Positions 24,296 to 33,419 of a DNA stretch of 64,000 nt are shown here, one piece after another. The first letter of the stretch is position 1. Each line of letters opens with the position of its first letter. The position numbers and the translations under genes were made by a program. The DNA is from Pseudolachnospira sp051055405 (GTDB lineage: Bacteria; Bacillota; Clostridia; Lachnospirales; Lachnospiraceae): NCBI RefSeq assembly GCF_051055405.1, contig NZ_CP167068.1, forward strand, positions 868,001-932,000. The letters are read 5' to 3'. The notes below the pieces were generated by a model. The model ran no database searches and was not told where the DNA came from. It saw nothing but the letters and a program-made list of their open reading frames with translations.

Positions 24296-25051
24296 ATGAA
24301 GAAAAAAGTAATAACCGCAGTTTTATGCGGACTTCTGATAACAGGGCTTGCCGGGTGCGGAAAGCAGGCAGAACCGCCTGAAAAGACCATACCGGACAGT
24401 ACGGTCACAGCAGAGGCAATATCGACGCCGGACAGCGAAACAGGCGATGCTACCTCTGCCGCACAGACAACTTCGCAGGAATCGGAAACACCTACGCCCG
24501 CCACACCTGAAACAAAACCACAGGCAGAAGAAACAGAAAGCCCACCGACGCCGCCTGCCGAATCGCAGCCAAAGAAAGAAACCACTCCGGCTCAGACAGA
24601 ACAGGCAAAGCCTGCGCCTGCGGCGCCGGAAACCCAGCCGCAGCAAGAACCGCAGGAAACACCGGCTGAAGTGCCACCGGCACAGCCTACTCCGGCTCAG
24701 CCGGAAACGCCTGCAGAACCTGAAACGCCTCCGCATGAGGCACAGCCGAAAACAGCCTATGACTTCGAGTTTGATATCGAGGCGATCAAAGCAGACTGCA
24801 TCGGGATAGGACAAGGCATGGGGCTTACGCTTGACGCATCCCTTACCCCGGACAACGCTTCATGGTGGAATCCCGTGACGGCGTCGCAAAGCAATCAGGG
24901 CGAAGCCTTAAAGCAGAACCTTGCAGGCTATATCCGATTCCATACCGCCGACAACCTAAGCGCCTACGGCATGGATGACATCACACACTTTAATATCTAC
25001 TGCGAAGCAAGAGGAAACGGCGTATACTCCATATACTTCCTCTTCGCATAG
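24296..25051 (+). CDS. putative lipoprotein with Pro/Glu/Thr/Gln-rich linker
   Basis: 251 aa. The lipobox LAGC follows a 20-residue hydrophobic segment, so the mature protein is attached to the outer face of the membrane. Residues about 30-155 are low-complexity Pro/Glu/Thr/Ala/Gln sequence, a flexible wall-spanning stalk. The last 95 residues (YDFEFDIEAIKADCIGIGQ to the end) form a small folded domain of unknown type found at the end of similar element lipoproteins. A clear terminator follows, and a group II intron sits just after that. Confidence 0.8.
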   Translation: MKKKVITAVLCGLLITGLAGCGKQAEPPEKTIPDSTVTAEAISTPDSETGDATSAAQTTSQESETPTPATPETKPQAEETESPPTPPAESQPKKETTPAQTEQAKPAPAAPETQPQQEPQETPAEVPPAQPTPAQPETPAEPETPPHEAQPKTAYDFEFDIEAIKADCIGIGQGMGLTLDASLTPDNASWWNPVTASQSNQGEALKQNLAGYIRFHTADNLSAYGMDDITHFNIYCEARGNGVYSIYFLFA

Positions 25052-25071
25052 CAGCCTATTATCGGGAACCT

Positions 25072-25103
25072 CCCTCTGTGAAAAAACACAGAGGGATTTT
25101 TTT
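25072..25103 (+). terminator. terminator that served as group II intron target
   Basis: Perfect 9-bp stem CCCTCTGTG / CACAGAGGG with an A6 loop, then ATTTTTTT. The group II intron begins within a few bases of its T-tract. Confidence 0.92.
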
Positions 25104-25108
25104 AGTTT

Positions 25109-26961
25109 GCGCGCCATGGGTGCGCTCTAACGGGTGCAAGTCCCGAACACGCCCAGATAGTGGGAAGTGTATAGCCGAACAGCAAGGGTGTCCATCGTGA
25201 GGTGGAATCTGAAGGAAGCTGTAAGCAAATCTCTGGTCCGACGGACAGAAATCGCATATAAGGCTAGGCTACGAGAGATAAGTTGGCTGAAAACAACGAA
25301 GTCTAATAACTATCACATTTATAGTAGCAGAGTAAATGCGGCGGATATATGGAGAGAAAGAGCGCACACCTTAAGCGTGGAGGTCTCACAGAGGTTTCAT
25401 TTGCCTAGTAACAACGAACTGTGAGAAGTCAGCAAAGCCCATAGTAGTGAAGAAGTCTCTGTAATGGGGATGGAGCAAAGGGGCGAACAATCAATAAGTT
25501 TGAGTATGTCTCGTATTGCAGAGATGGCAACACCTGCCGTAACCAATCGGGTAAAAGATGGTCAAATCAAGCGAGACGGAAAGGAAAGAACGCATGGACA
25601 CAAGTAGTCTAATGGAGCAGATTGTATCTAGCGACAATCTCAACAGAGCATATCTGCAAGTCGTACGAAATAAAGGTGCAGAGGGAGTGGACGGAATGAA
25701 GTACACGGAACTCAAAGAGCATCTTGAAAAGAACGGAGAAACCATCAAGGAACAGTTGAGGACAAGAAAGTATAAACCTCAACCAGTACGAAGAGTGGAG
25801 ATACCAAAGCCTGATGGAGGTGTCAGAAACTTAGGAGTACCAACAGTAACAGACAGATTTGTACAACAGGCCATTGCACAGGTGTTAACACCAATCTATG
25901 AAGAGCAGTTCCATGACCATAGTTATGGATTCAGACCGAATAGATGTGCACAGCAGGCAATCCTAACGGCATTAGATATGATGAATGACGGCAATGATTG
26001 GATTGTTGACATAGACTTGGAAAAGTTCTTCGACACAGTGAATCATGACAAGCTGATGACTATCATAGGTAGGACTATTAAAGATAGAGATGTTATCTCA
26101 ATCGTCAGGAAATACCTTGTCAGCGGAATCATGATTGATGAGGAATACAAGGATTCTGTTGTGGGAACACCGCAAGGAGGAAACCTTTCGCCATTGTTGG
26201 CAAACATCATGCTCAATGAACTTGATAAGGAAATGGAAAAGCGAGGGCTTAACTTTGTACGCTATGCGGACGACTGCATCATTATGGTCGGAAGTGAAAT
26301 GTCTGCAAACAGAGTCATGAGAAATATTTCACGATTCATTGAAGAGAAACTAGGGCTTAAGGTGAACATGACCAAGAGCAAAGTAGACAGACCAAGCGGA
26401 GTGAAATACCTTGGATTTGGATTCTACTTTGACACAAGAGCACATCAGTTTAAGGCGAAACCACATGCAAAGTCGGTAGCTAAGTTCAAGAAGAGAATGA
26501 GAGAACTCACTTGCCGTAGTTGGGGCGTTAGAAACAGATACAAGGTAAAGAAACTCAATCAGCTTATTAGAGGGTGGATTAACTACTTCAAGATAGGAAG
26601 TATGAGAACACTTTGTAAGGAACTAGATTCCCGAATACGTTTCCGCTTACGAATGTGTATATGGAAACAATGGAAAACCCCACAGAACAGAGCAAAGAAT
26701 TTGATGAAACTTGGGATTAGCAAGAAATTTGCATGGTCAACAGCTTATTACGGAGCTCATATAGCACACGTGTGCCAAAGAGGTGCAATGAATATGGCTG
26801 TTACAAAAGAGAGACTAACCCGATTTGGATTAGTCTCAATGTTAGATTACTACACCGAAAAGAGTGTCGCTTGTTAAGTTGGTTGAACCGCCGTGTACCG
26901 AACGGTACGCACGGTGGTGTGAGAGGTCGGGAAATTTATTTAAATTTTCCTCCTACTCGAT
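25109..26961 (+). mobile_element. group II intron, probably class IIC
   Basis: The 5' region (about 25109-25550) has the domain I features of group II introns (GCGCGCC start, GTGCGCTCTAACGGGTGC, AAGTCCCG), followed by the intron-encoded protein. Domain V is visible at about 26884-26926 as the hairpin CCGTGTACC / GGTACGCACGG with GTGGTGTGAGAGG behind it. Domain VI is a short A/T stem ending near CTACTCGAT. Location immediately after a rho-independent terminator and a reverse transcriptase without an endonuclease domain are hallmarks of class IIC. The end points are accurate to a few bases only. Confidence 0.85.
25558..26877 (+). CDS. ltrA: group II intron reverse transcriptase/maturase
   Basis: 439-aa intron-encoded protein that assists splicing and copies the intron into new DNA sites. 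The reverse transcriptase motifs are complete: IPKPDGGVRNLGVPTVTDR (RT1-2), SYGFRPNRCAQQAI (RT3), DIDLEKFFDTVNHD (RT4 with Asp), GTPQGGNLSPLLANI (RT5) and the active-site YADD (residues 236-239). The maturase X domain follows (about 330-410, LIRGWINYFKIGS). There is no HNH endonuclease domain at the C-terminus, which ends SVAC. The start may be M1 or the ATG at residue 13. The frame is intact, so the intron may still be mobile. The symbol is used in the general family sense. Confidence 0.93.
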   Translation: MVKSSETERKERMDTSSLMEQIVSSDNLNRAYLQVVRNKGAEGVDGMKYTELKEHLEKNGETIKEQLRTRKYKPQPVRRVEIPKPDGGVRNLGVPTVTDRFVQQAIAQVLTPIYEEQFHDHSYGFRPNRCAQQAILTALDMMNDGNDWIVDIDLEKFFDTVNHDKLMTIIGRTIKDRDVISIVRKYLVSGIMIDEEYKDSVVGTPQGGNLSPLLANIMLNELDKEMEKRGLNFVRYADDCIIMVGSEMSANRVMRNISRFIEEKLGLKVNMTKSKVDRPSGVKYLGFGFYFDTRAHQFKAKPHAKSVAKFKKRMRELTCRSWGVRNRYKVKKLNQLIRGWINYFKIGSMRTLCKELDSRIRFRLRMCIWKQWKTPQNRAKNLMKLGISKKFAWSTAYYGAHIAHVCQRGAMNMAVTKERLTRFGLVSMLDYYTEKSVAC

Positions 26962-26995
26962 TGCCCAAAATCAAGAAAGGACGGTTTAACAGCCT

Positions 26996-29900
26996 ATGAA
27001 AACAAAGTTTAAGTTAAGCGGCAGGCGTATCCTGTCAGCGGCTCTCTGCCTGCTGATGATGGTGACCGCACTGCCCATGTCCGCCTTTGCGTGGACAAGC
27101 GAGGAAGGACACAACTGCACCTCCTCTTTCGGAGACAGGTATGTCGGCTCTGACGGCGAATACTATTACAGCAAGGATTCGTATTCTATTATCGCATACG
27201 ACAGTAACGGAAATATCTCTATTCACCCGATCAGCGCAGGAAACGCTAAGCGCAAATATATGATGAATGACAGCAGCGGAATGCATCAGGTGTACTGTGT
27301 GGAATCCGGCATTGATTTCAGTTCGGGAAATTCCTATGTGTCGCAGAACGGGACGAACAGCTCCTATTTTCAGAATCTGCCCATCGACGCACAGTTTGGT
27401 GTTATGATGGCTTTGATGTACGGCTGGCACGAAGGATTGTCCTCCCCTGTGGCAGGTACGAACGCCGATGACTATGCCTTTGCCACACAGACGATTATCT
27501 GGGAATACCAACAGCAGCTCCGCACAAGCCCCACCGATCTGCACAGTGCAAACGGCATAGACGCGGACACCTACTGCTGTTCCTTAGTGGGAAGACCTGC
27601 CGAGAAGTGCTATAACTGGATTTTATCGCAGATGGCAGACCATTACAGGATTCCGAGCTTTATGGCAAGGAGTCAGGGCAATGCGGATACCTATACGCTG
27701 AAGTATAACCCTGACGCGAATAACTACAGCCTTACCCTGACGGATACCAATAATACCCTTGCGGATATTCACCTCTCCGCAGACGGCATCCGGGTATCGA
27801 GAAATGGAAACCAGTATACCTTTACCAGCGATTCGATGATCACCTCTCCCGTTGCGGTTTCCGCACAGAAGAATGTCAATCTCAACTGCGGGGATATGCT
27901 GATTTGGGGATGCGTCGGCAAACAGACCATGATCTCCGGCGCTTCCGATCCCGTATATTTTTACCTGAATATCGACACCGAAACCTATGGTACAGGGCGT
28001 ATTCAAAAGACCTCGGAGGACGGCGTGGTATCCGGCGTCAGCTTCAATATTTCCGGCAACGGAGTCAATCAGAATGTCACAACGAACGCAGACGGCACAG
28101 TAGATGTGCAGCTTATGCCCGGAATTTACACCGTGAGCGAGTTGAGCATTGACCGCTATGAGCCGCAGAGCGTTCAGAGAGTAACCATCGTCAGCGGCCA
28201 CACTTCTACCGTGACATTCAATAATGTACTGAAACGCGGGGATCTTACCGTGACCAAGACCAGTGAGGACGGACTGAATGAAGGCGTGAAATTCCATCTT
28301 TCCGGAACCTCGCTCAGCGGACTTCCCGTTGACGAATACGCCGTTACAGACAGCACGGGCAAGGCGTATTTCAGAGATGTCCTCATCGGTTCCGGCTATG
28401 TACTGTCGGAAGTAGACACGGCTATTCGTTATGTGGTGCCTGACGATCAGGAGGCAGCCATCGAGTGGAACAAGGTGACGGAAAAAGGATTTTATAATAT
28501 TCTGAAGAAATTTCAAGTGACTGTTACCAAATCCGATGCGGAAACCGGAACCGCACAGGGCGACGCTTCTTTGAGCGGTGCAGTATATGGTATTTACAAA
28601 GGTGACCAGCTTGTTGATACCTACACCACCGACGCAAACGGACAGTTTACCACCAAATTTTATATCTGTGATTCCGATTGGACAATCCGTGAAATCTCAC
28701 CGAGCGAAGGTTACCTGTTAAACGATACCGTATATCCGGTGGGAGCAGAGCCGGAGCTTTATACGGTGGAATATAATGCTACTGCAAACGATGTTCTCGA
28801 AACCGTGCAGAAGGGAAAAATTGCTCTCATCAAGCATTGTGACGATGGCGAAACACAGCTCGAAACACCGGAGATCGGTGCGGAATTTGAGGTGTTCCTC
28901 AAAGCATCAGGCAGCTATGACAGTGCAAAGGAATCTGAGAGAGATATCCTCGTCTGTGATGAATTCGGCTTTGCCGAAACAAAAGATTTGCCCTACGGAA
29001 TTTATACTGTAAAACAGACCAAAGGCTGGGACGGCAGGGAGCTGATGGACGCCTTTGATGTGTTTATCAGCAAGGATGGCGAAACCTATCGCTATCTCAT
29101 TAACAACGCACCGTTTAAGAGCTATATCAAAGTCATCAAAACCGATGCGGAAACAGGAAAAACCATCCCTTATGCGGGTGCGGCATTTCAGATTTACAAC
29201 CCCGCAGGCGAGCTGGTAACGATGAAATTCACCTATCCCGAAGTAACGGAGATCGATACCTTCTATACCACGGCGGACGGTACACTGATTACTCCCGAAG
29301 TCTTGGATTTCGGATACGGGTATTCGCTGGTGGAGGTATCCGCACCGTTTGGATACACCATCGACCGCACGCCTGTGTATTTTGATGTGACCGAGGATAA
29401 CTCATCCGAAGAAAACGCCATTACCATCATCAAGGTGGAACGCCCGAATACGCCGCAGAAAGGCACAATCACCGTCAGCAAGTCCGGCGAAATTTTTGAC
29501 TCGGTGGCAGGCGACAAAGGCTTTTATCATCCGATTTATGCGGTCGGCGGACTTGCGGGAGCTGTCTATGAGATCACGGCCGCCGAGGATGTGGTTACGC
29601 CTGACGGTACGCTTCGATACAGCAAAGGCGAAGTTGTCGCAACGATTGAAACCGACAGTACAGGATCAGCGACTACAGAACCGCTGTATCTTGGAAAATT
29701 CGAGGTGCGGGAAATAAAGGCGCCTTATGGAATGGTCATCAGTGATGAGGTGCATCCGGTAGAATTGACCTATGCCGGACAGGAAGTGGAAATTACGGAA
29801 ACGGCGACAGCGTTCTATAACGAGCGCCAGCGTGTGCAGATTGACCTCTCCAAAGTAATGGCGCAGGATGAGAGATTCCAGATTTGTATGAATGGAGAAA

Positions 29901-31354
29901 TCTTTTCCGTGCAGTTTGGACTGTTTGCCGCAGAGGATTTGACTTCTGCCGATGGCTCGGTTATTCCTGCCGATGGGCTTATGGAGATGGTATCCTGTGA
30001 TGAAAACGGCAAGGCTGTTTTTGCCACAGATGTTCCCGTGGGCGCCAAGCTGTATGTGAAGGAGCTTGCAACCAACGAGCAGTATATCCTCTCTGATGAG
30101 AAGTACCCGGTAAACTTCGAGTATGCTGGACAGGACACAGCAACAGTCAGCATTACCGTAAATGACGGCGAAGCGATACCAAACGATATCATCTACGGCA
30201 ATATCAAGGGACTCAAGATTGATCGTGAAACTGAGGAAACCATTGCAGGCGCACTGTTCGGTCTGTTCCGTGCAGATGAAATGGAATTTACAGCAGAAAA
30301 GGCAATCCTCACAGCCGAATCCGGCGAGAACGGAGTCTTCACCTTTGAGAATGTGCCTTACGGAAACTGGATCATCAAGGAACTGCAGCCCGCAGAATCC
30401 TTTCTCCTTAACGAGGAAATCTACCCTGTGACCGTATCCGAGCATGAAGAAACCATTGAGATTACCGTGGTCAATGACCGTATTCCCGAAATCGGAACAA
30501 CGGCAGCCGTGGACGGCGAAAAAGAAATTTTTGCAACAGAAGTGTTCACCCTCATCGATGTTGTGGCGTATCAGCACCTGATCCCCGGTAAGGAATATGT
30601 CTTCAAGGGTGTTCTTATGGATAAATCCACAGGCAAACCGCTTGTAATCGACGGTCAGGAAATCCTTGCGGAAACTGTGTTTACACCGGAAACTCCCGCA
30701 GGTGAAGTAACTGTCGAATTTACCTTCGATTCTAAGTATATCAAGGCCGACACCGATATCGTCGTGTTTGAGAGTTTGTATAAAGACGGCAAAGAGCTTG
30801 CTGTCCATGCAGATATTGAGGACGAAGGTCAGACCGTCAAAGTGAAAGTTCCCGAAATCGGGACACAGGCAACAGCAGAAGGAAAAAAGGAAATCACCGC
30901 AAAAGGCAGCATCACTATCGATGATATCGTATCCTACAAGAACCTGACTCCCGGCAAGGAGTATACGGTCAAGGGCATTCTCATGAACAAAAAGACTGGG
31001 GAGCTGTTTATGGTTGACGGAAAAGAGATTACAGCAGAAGTAACCTTTACTCCCGAACAGCCGGACGGCGAAATCAAGGTATCTTTCAACTTCGATGCAA
31101 CTGGTATCACAACCGAAACCGAAGTTGTGGTGTTCGAGCGTTTGTTCCGTGACGGCGTAGAGATTGTCGCCCATACGGATATTGAAGATGACGGTCAGAC
31201 CGTAAAACTTGTTCCGCCGACTCCCGATGTTCCTCAGACCGGCGATAATTCAAACCTCGGCTTCTGGATCGGGCTTGGGGCAGTGGCTCTCGGCGGTTTG
31301 GTATCTCTTGTGATTATTCAGATCAAACGAAAGAAGGATGATGATAACGAATGA
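26996..31354 (+). CDS. thioester-domain surface adhesin with Cna_B and VaFE repeats
   Basis: 1452-aa sortase-anchored adhesin. Signal peptide 1-32 (ends SAFA). Residues about 35-225 form a thioester domain: Cys101 in VYCVESG and Gln165 in ATQTIIWEYQ are the pair expected to form the Cys-Gln thioester used for covalent attachment to targets. A series of SpaA/Cna_B-type beta domains with isopeptide-type Lys/Asn/Glu signatures follows (about 325-1190), then two VaFE-type repeats (about 1190-1405, each with GKEYxxKGxLM and ADIEDxGQTVK). The sorting signal is VPQTG at 1412-1416, followed by DNSNL, a hydrophobic helix and IKRKK. The gene lies directly after the intron and before the transfer genes, so the adhesin may help mating cells attach. 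Confidence 0.92.
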   Translation: MKTKFKLSGRRILSAALCLLMMVTALPMSAFAWTSEEGHNCTSSFGDRYVGSDGEYYYSKDSYSIIAYDSNGNISIHPISAGNAKRKYMMNDSSGMHQVYCVESGIDFSSGNSYVSQNGTNSSYFQNLPIDAQFGVMMALMYGWHEGLSSPVAGTNADDYAFATQTIIWEYQQQLRTSPTDLHSANGIDADTYCCSLVGRPAEKCYNWILSQMADHYRIPSFMARSQGNADTYTLKYNPDANNYSLTLTDTNNTLADIHLSADGIRVSRNGNQYTFTSDSMITSPVAVSAQKNVNLNCGDMLIWGCVGKQTMISGASDPVYFYLNIDTETYGTGRIQKTSEDGVVSGVSFNISGNGVNQNVTTNADGTVDVQLMPGIYTVSELSIDRYEPQSVQRVTIVSGHTSTVTFNNVLKRGDLTVTKTSEDGLNEGVKFHLSGTSLSGLPVDEYAVTDSTGKAYFRDVLIGSGYVLSEVDTAIRYVVPDDQEAAIEWNKVTEKGFYNILKKFQVTVTKSDAETGTAQGDASLSGAVYGIYKGDQLVDTYTTDANGQFTTKFYICDSDWTIREISPSEGYLLNDTVYPVGAEPELYTVEYNATANDVLETVQKGKIALIKHCDDGETQLETPEIGAEFEVFLKASGSYDSAKESERDILVCDEFGFAETKDLPYGIYTVKQTKGWDGRELMDAFDVFISKDGETYRYLINNAPFKSYIKVIKTDAETGKTIPYAGAAFQIYNPAGELVTMKFTYPEVTEIDTFYTTADGTLITPEVLDFGYGYSLVEVSAPFGYTIDRTPVYFDVTEDNSSEENAITIIKVERPNTPQKGTITVSKSGEIFDSVAGDKGFYHPIYAVGGLAGAVYEITAAEDVVTPDGTLRYSKGEVVATIETDSTGSATTEPLYLGKFEVREIKAPYGMVISDEVHPVELTYAGQEVEITETATAFYNERQRVQIDLSKVMAQDERFQICMNGEIFSVQFGLFAAEDLTSADGSVIPADGLMEMVSCDENGKAVFATDVPVGAKLYVKELATNEQYILSDEKYPVNFEYAGQDTATVSITVNDGEAIPNDIIYGNIKGLKIDRETEETIAGALFGLFRADEMEFTAEKAILTAESGENGVFTFENVPYGNWIIKELQPAESFLLNEEIYPVTVSEHEETIEITVVNDRIPEIGTTAAVDGEKEIFATEVFTLIDVVAYQHLIPGKEYVFKGVLMDKSTGKPLVIDGQEILAETVFTPETPAGEVTVEFTFDSKYIKADTDIVVFESLYKDGKELAVHADIEDEGQTVKVKVPEIGTQATAEGKKEITAKGSITIDDIVSYKNLTPGKEYTVKGILMNKKTGELFMVDGKEITAEVTFTPEQPDGEIKVSFNFDATGITTETEVVVFERLFRDGVEIVAHTDIEDDGQTVKLVPPTPDVPQTGDNSNLGFWIGLGAVALGGLVSLVIIQIKRKKDDDNE

Positions 31355-31692
31355 TGAAAAAGGTGTATATCTGCTCTCCACTCGGTGGCAATGTCAGCGA
31401 AAATCTTGAACGGGTAAAGAGATACACCAAATATGCGCTTAAGTGCGGCACGGCTCCGGTCGTGCCGCATTTCTATGCGCTGTGTCTCGATGACGGCAAG
31501 CCGAAGGAACGTGAAATCGGGATGGCGGCAGGGCTTTCCCTGCTTTGGTTTTGTGACGAAATGTGGATATTTGGGGATGAGATAACCGAAGGTATGGCGG
31601 CAGAGATTCAGTTCTGCAGAAACCTGAATGTGAAAACCCGAAAAATCCGGGAACAAGAAATCAGCAAATTGATAGGAGGTAATTGCTTATGA
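31351..31692 (+). CDS. DUF4406 / nucleoside deoxyribosyltransferase-like protein
   Basis: 113 aa. It begins MMKKVYICSPLGGNVSENLERVKRYTKYAL and contains PVVPHFYALCLDD and EMWIFGDEITEGMAAEI. This is the nucleoside 2-deoxyribosyltransferase-like Rossmann fold classed as DUF4406. Such proteins may act on nucleotides during conflicts, but no activity is proven. The start overlaps the adhesin stop (ATGATG/TGA) and the end overlaps the next gene, so it is part of the operon. Confidence 0.85.
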   Translation: MMKKVYICSPLGGNVSENLERVKRYTKYALKCGTAPVVPHFYALCLDDGKPKEREIGMAAGLSLLWFCDEMWIFGDEITEGMAAEIQFCRNLNVKTRKIREQEISKLIGGNCL

Positions 31693-32021
31693 AAAAGAAA
31701 ACAATGAGAACGCTGCTCTGTGTTATGATGATGGCGGTAATGGTGACCATGACCTCTGTAACTGCCTTTGCCGCAGGCGATGTGGCAACCGCCATCGAAA
31801 ATACTTGGACGGCGGCACAGACGCAGATCAAGTCGGTCGTCAACAATGTGGTGTTCCCAGTAATCGATATGATCCTCGCCATCCTCTTCTTTGTGAAGCT
31901 TGGGACGGCGTATTTCGATTACAGAAAACACGGTCAGTTTGAATTTACAGCTCCGGCGATTTTGTTCGCCTGCCTGATCTTTACACTGACAGCTCCGCTG
32001 TATATCTGGTCAATACTCTGA
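31689..32021 (+). CDS. element membrane protein (DUF3852-like)
   Basis: 110 aa from the ATG at 31689, with GATAGGAGG 8 bp upstream; the TTG at 31683 is less likely. A signal-like N-terminal segment ends TAFA. Two transmembrane helices follow (about 55-77, VFPVIDMILAILFFVKLG, and 88-108). Size and topology resemble VirB2/pilin-like or DUF3852 proteins next to VirB6 in Clostridia elements. It probably forms part of the membrane channel. Confidence 0.75.
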   Translation: MKKKTMRTLLCVMMMAVMVTMTSVTAFAAGDVATAIENTWTAAQTQIKSVVNNVVFPVIDMILAILFFVKLGTAYFDYRKHGQFEFTAPAILFACLIFTLTAPLYIWSIL

Positions 32022-32123
32022 TGCCAATCACTGCAAACGCAGAGTATGTAAATCAAAGGAAACGGCAAGGCAGGCGGCAAAACCGTCTGTCCTGCCTGTG
32101 TATATAGCGGGAGGTGATGACCT

Positions 32124-33056
32124 ATTTTTGACTGGTTAGGAGATATATTCTCCGGAATAGGCGACGCCATCGGAAGCGCGTTTGATTTTCTTGGAGAACA
32201 AATATCCAATGTGATTTGGAACACAATGCTGAAGTGGTTTTATGAAACCATTTATAACGCTGTTGCCGATTTCTTTACCATGATGGGAAACATGGGCGCG
32301 GATATCTTTGCCCTTGATTGGGTGCAGGCGACCATTAAGCTGTTTACCTTGTTCGGCTGGACGCTCTTTATTGCGGGCGTGGTGGTAGCTGTATTTGATA
32401 CGGCAATCGAATATCAAAACGGAAGGGCAACCATTAAGACCACGGCGATCAATGTCCTGAAAGGATTTTTTGCCTGTTCGTTAATCGGTATTGTGCCAGT
32501 GGAGCTGTATAAATTCTGTATATCCCTGCAGAACACCTTTGCCCATGATTTGTCGGCAATTTTCGCCGGGCAGCAGTCTATTGATTTGGCAGGACAAAGC
32601 ACTTCTGTGCTTGTGGGCAGTTTTGCTGTATCAAGCCAGATTAGCTTTAATCTGTTTAATCTGCTGGCAATGATCGCCTTTGCTTATTGTGTGATCAAAA
32701 TATTCTTTCAAAACATCAAGCGAGGCGGCATCCTGTTGGTGCAGATGGCAGTAGGCGCACTGTATATGTTTTCTGTGCCGAGAGGTTATCAGGATGGATT
32801 CAACCAGTGGATGAAGCAGGTGGCGGCAATCTGCCTGACGGCGTTCATGCAGACAACGCTGCTGTTCTTGGGGCTTTTAACCTTCCCTGGCAATATGCTC
32901 TTAGGGCTTGGAATTATGCTGGCGGCCAACGAAGTGCCGAGGATTGCCCAGCAGTTCGGTTTGGATAGTTCTGTCCGAGTCAATATGATGAGCGTTGTCC
33001 ATGCCACGACCACGGCGGTCAATCTGACGCGTTCTGTGGCAAGGGCGGTTAAGTAA
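32124..33056 (+). CDS. VirB6/TrbL-like mating-channel protein, non-AUG start
   Basis: About 310 aa with several transmembrane helices (for example LFGWTLFIAGVVVAVFD, LFNLLAMIAFAYCVIKIFF and TAFMQTTLLFLGLLTF). Together with PrgI and VirB4 it would form the inner-membrane part of the type IV secretion channel. The first in-frame AUG/GUG is at 32211, but the coding pattern clearly extends upstream (FDWLGDIFSGIGDAIGSAF). An in-frame stop at 32118 and a strong GGGAGGTGAT site leave ATT at 32124 as the best start, unless a base is misread. Confidence 0.85.
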   Translation: MFDWLGDIFSGIGDAIGSAFDFLGEQISNVIWNTMLKWFYETIYNAVADFFTMMGNMGADIFALDWVQATIKLFTLFGWTLFIAGVVVAVFDTAIEYQNGRATIKTTAINVLKGFFACSLIGIVPVELYKFCISLQNTFAHDLSAIFAGQQSIDLAGQSTSVLVGSFAVSSQISFNLFNLLAMIAFAYCVIKIFFQNIKRGGILLVQMAVGALYMFSVPRGYQDGFNQWMKQVAAICLTAFMQTTLLFLGLLTFPGNMLLGLGIMLAANEVPRIAQQFGLDSSVRVNMMSVVHATTTAVNLTRSVARAVK

Positions 33057-33068
33057 AGAGGTAGCAGC

Positions 33069-33137
33069 ATGAAAGAAAATAAAGAATTAGAACGGATGAC
33101 TTACGCGGAGAACACGCAGAGAACGATGATGACATGA
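33069..33137 (+). CDS. possible 22-aa peptide between transfer genes
   Basis: ATG at 33069 with AAAGAGG about 7 bp upstream. The product is MKENKELERMTYAENTQRTM plus two residues. It fills the gap between the VirB6- and PrgI-like genes and may be a translated leader that couples them, or a chance frame. Confidence 0.3.
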   Translation: MKENKELERMTYAENTQRTMMT

Positions 33138-33153
33138 CTATGGGAGGGATATG

Positions 33154-33414
33154 ATGGCAATTTATTTGTATCCGCAGAATCTGAAAGCCACGGCGAATCT
33201 GTGGCTGTGGGGATTGCGGGATTTTTCGATTTTATGTATCGCCGCACTGCTTTCGGTGGTGGCGCTGGTAAAGCTCGGCATAGTTATCCCGGCTGCAATG
33301 ACCTTGGGTTACGGCTTTTTGACCATCCGAATGGACGATATGACCGTGCTTGATTTTATCCGGTACGCCGTGCGGTATTTTATTAGTACCCAGCAATATT
33401 ACGAATGGAGGTGA
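33154..33414 (+). CDS. PrgI/VirB3-like transfer protein
   Basis: 86 aa. The N-terminal YLYPQNLKATANLWLWGLRDF is followed by two membrane helices (about 24-42 and 45-58) and a soluble end with the family's FIRYAVRYFISTQQYYEW. PrgI proteins act with VirB4 in Gram-positive conjugation channels. The ATG at 33154 is better spaced from GGGAGGG than the one at 33151. It ends inside the ribosome-binding region of the next gene. Confidence 0.85.
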   Translation: MAIYLYPQNLKATANLWLWGLRDFSILCIAALLSVVALVKLGIVIPAAMTLGYGFLTIRMDDMTVLDFIRYAVRYFISTQQYYEWR

Positions 33415-33419
33415 CGCTT

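Noticed and set aside
24323..24814. Arg/Cys/Phe-rich minus-strand frame of 163 codons
   Set aside because: It is the antisense of the low-complexity Pro/Glu/Gln linker of the lipoprotein.
29666..31174. 502-codon minus-strand frame
   Set aside because: A long chance frame opposite the adhesin's repeats; the plus-strand gene has a signal peptide, ordered domains and a sorting motif.
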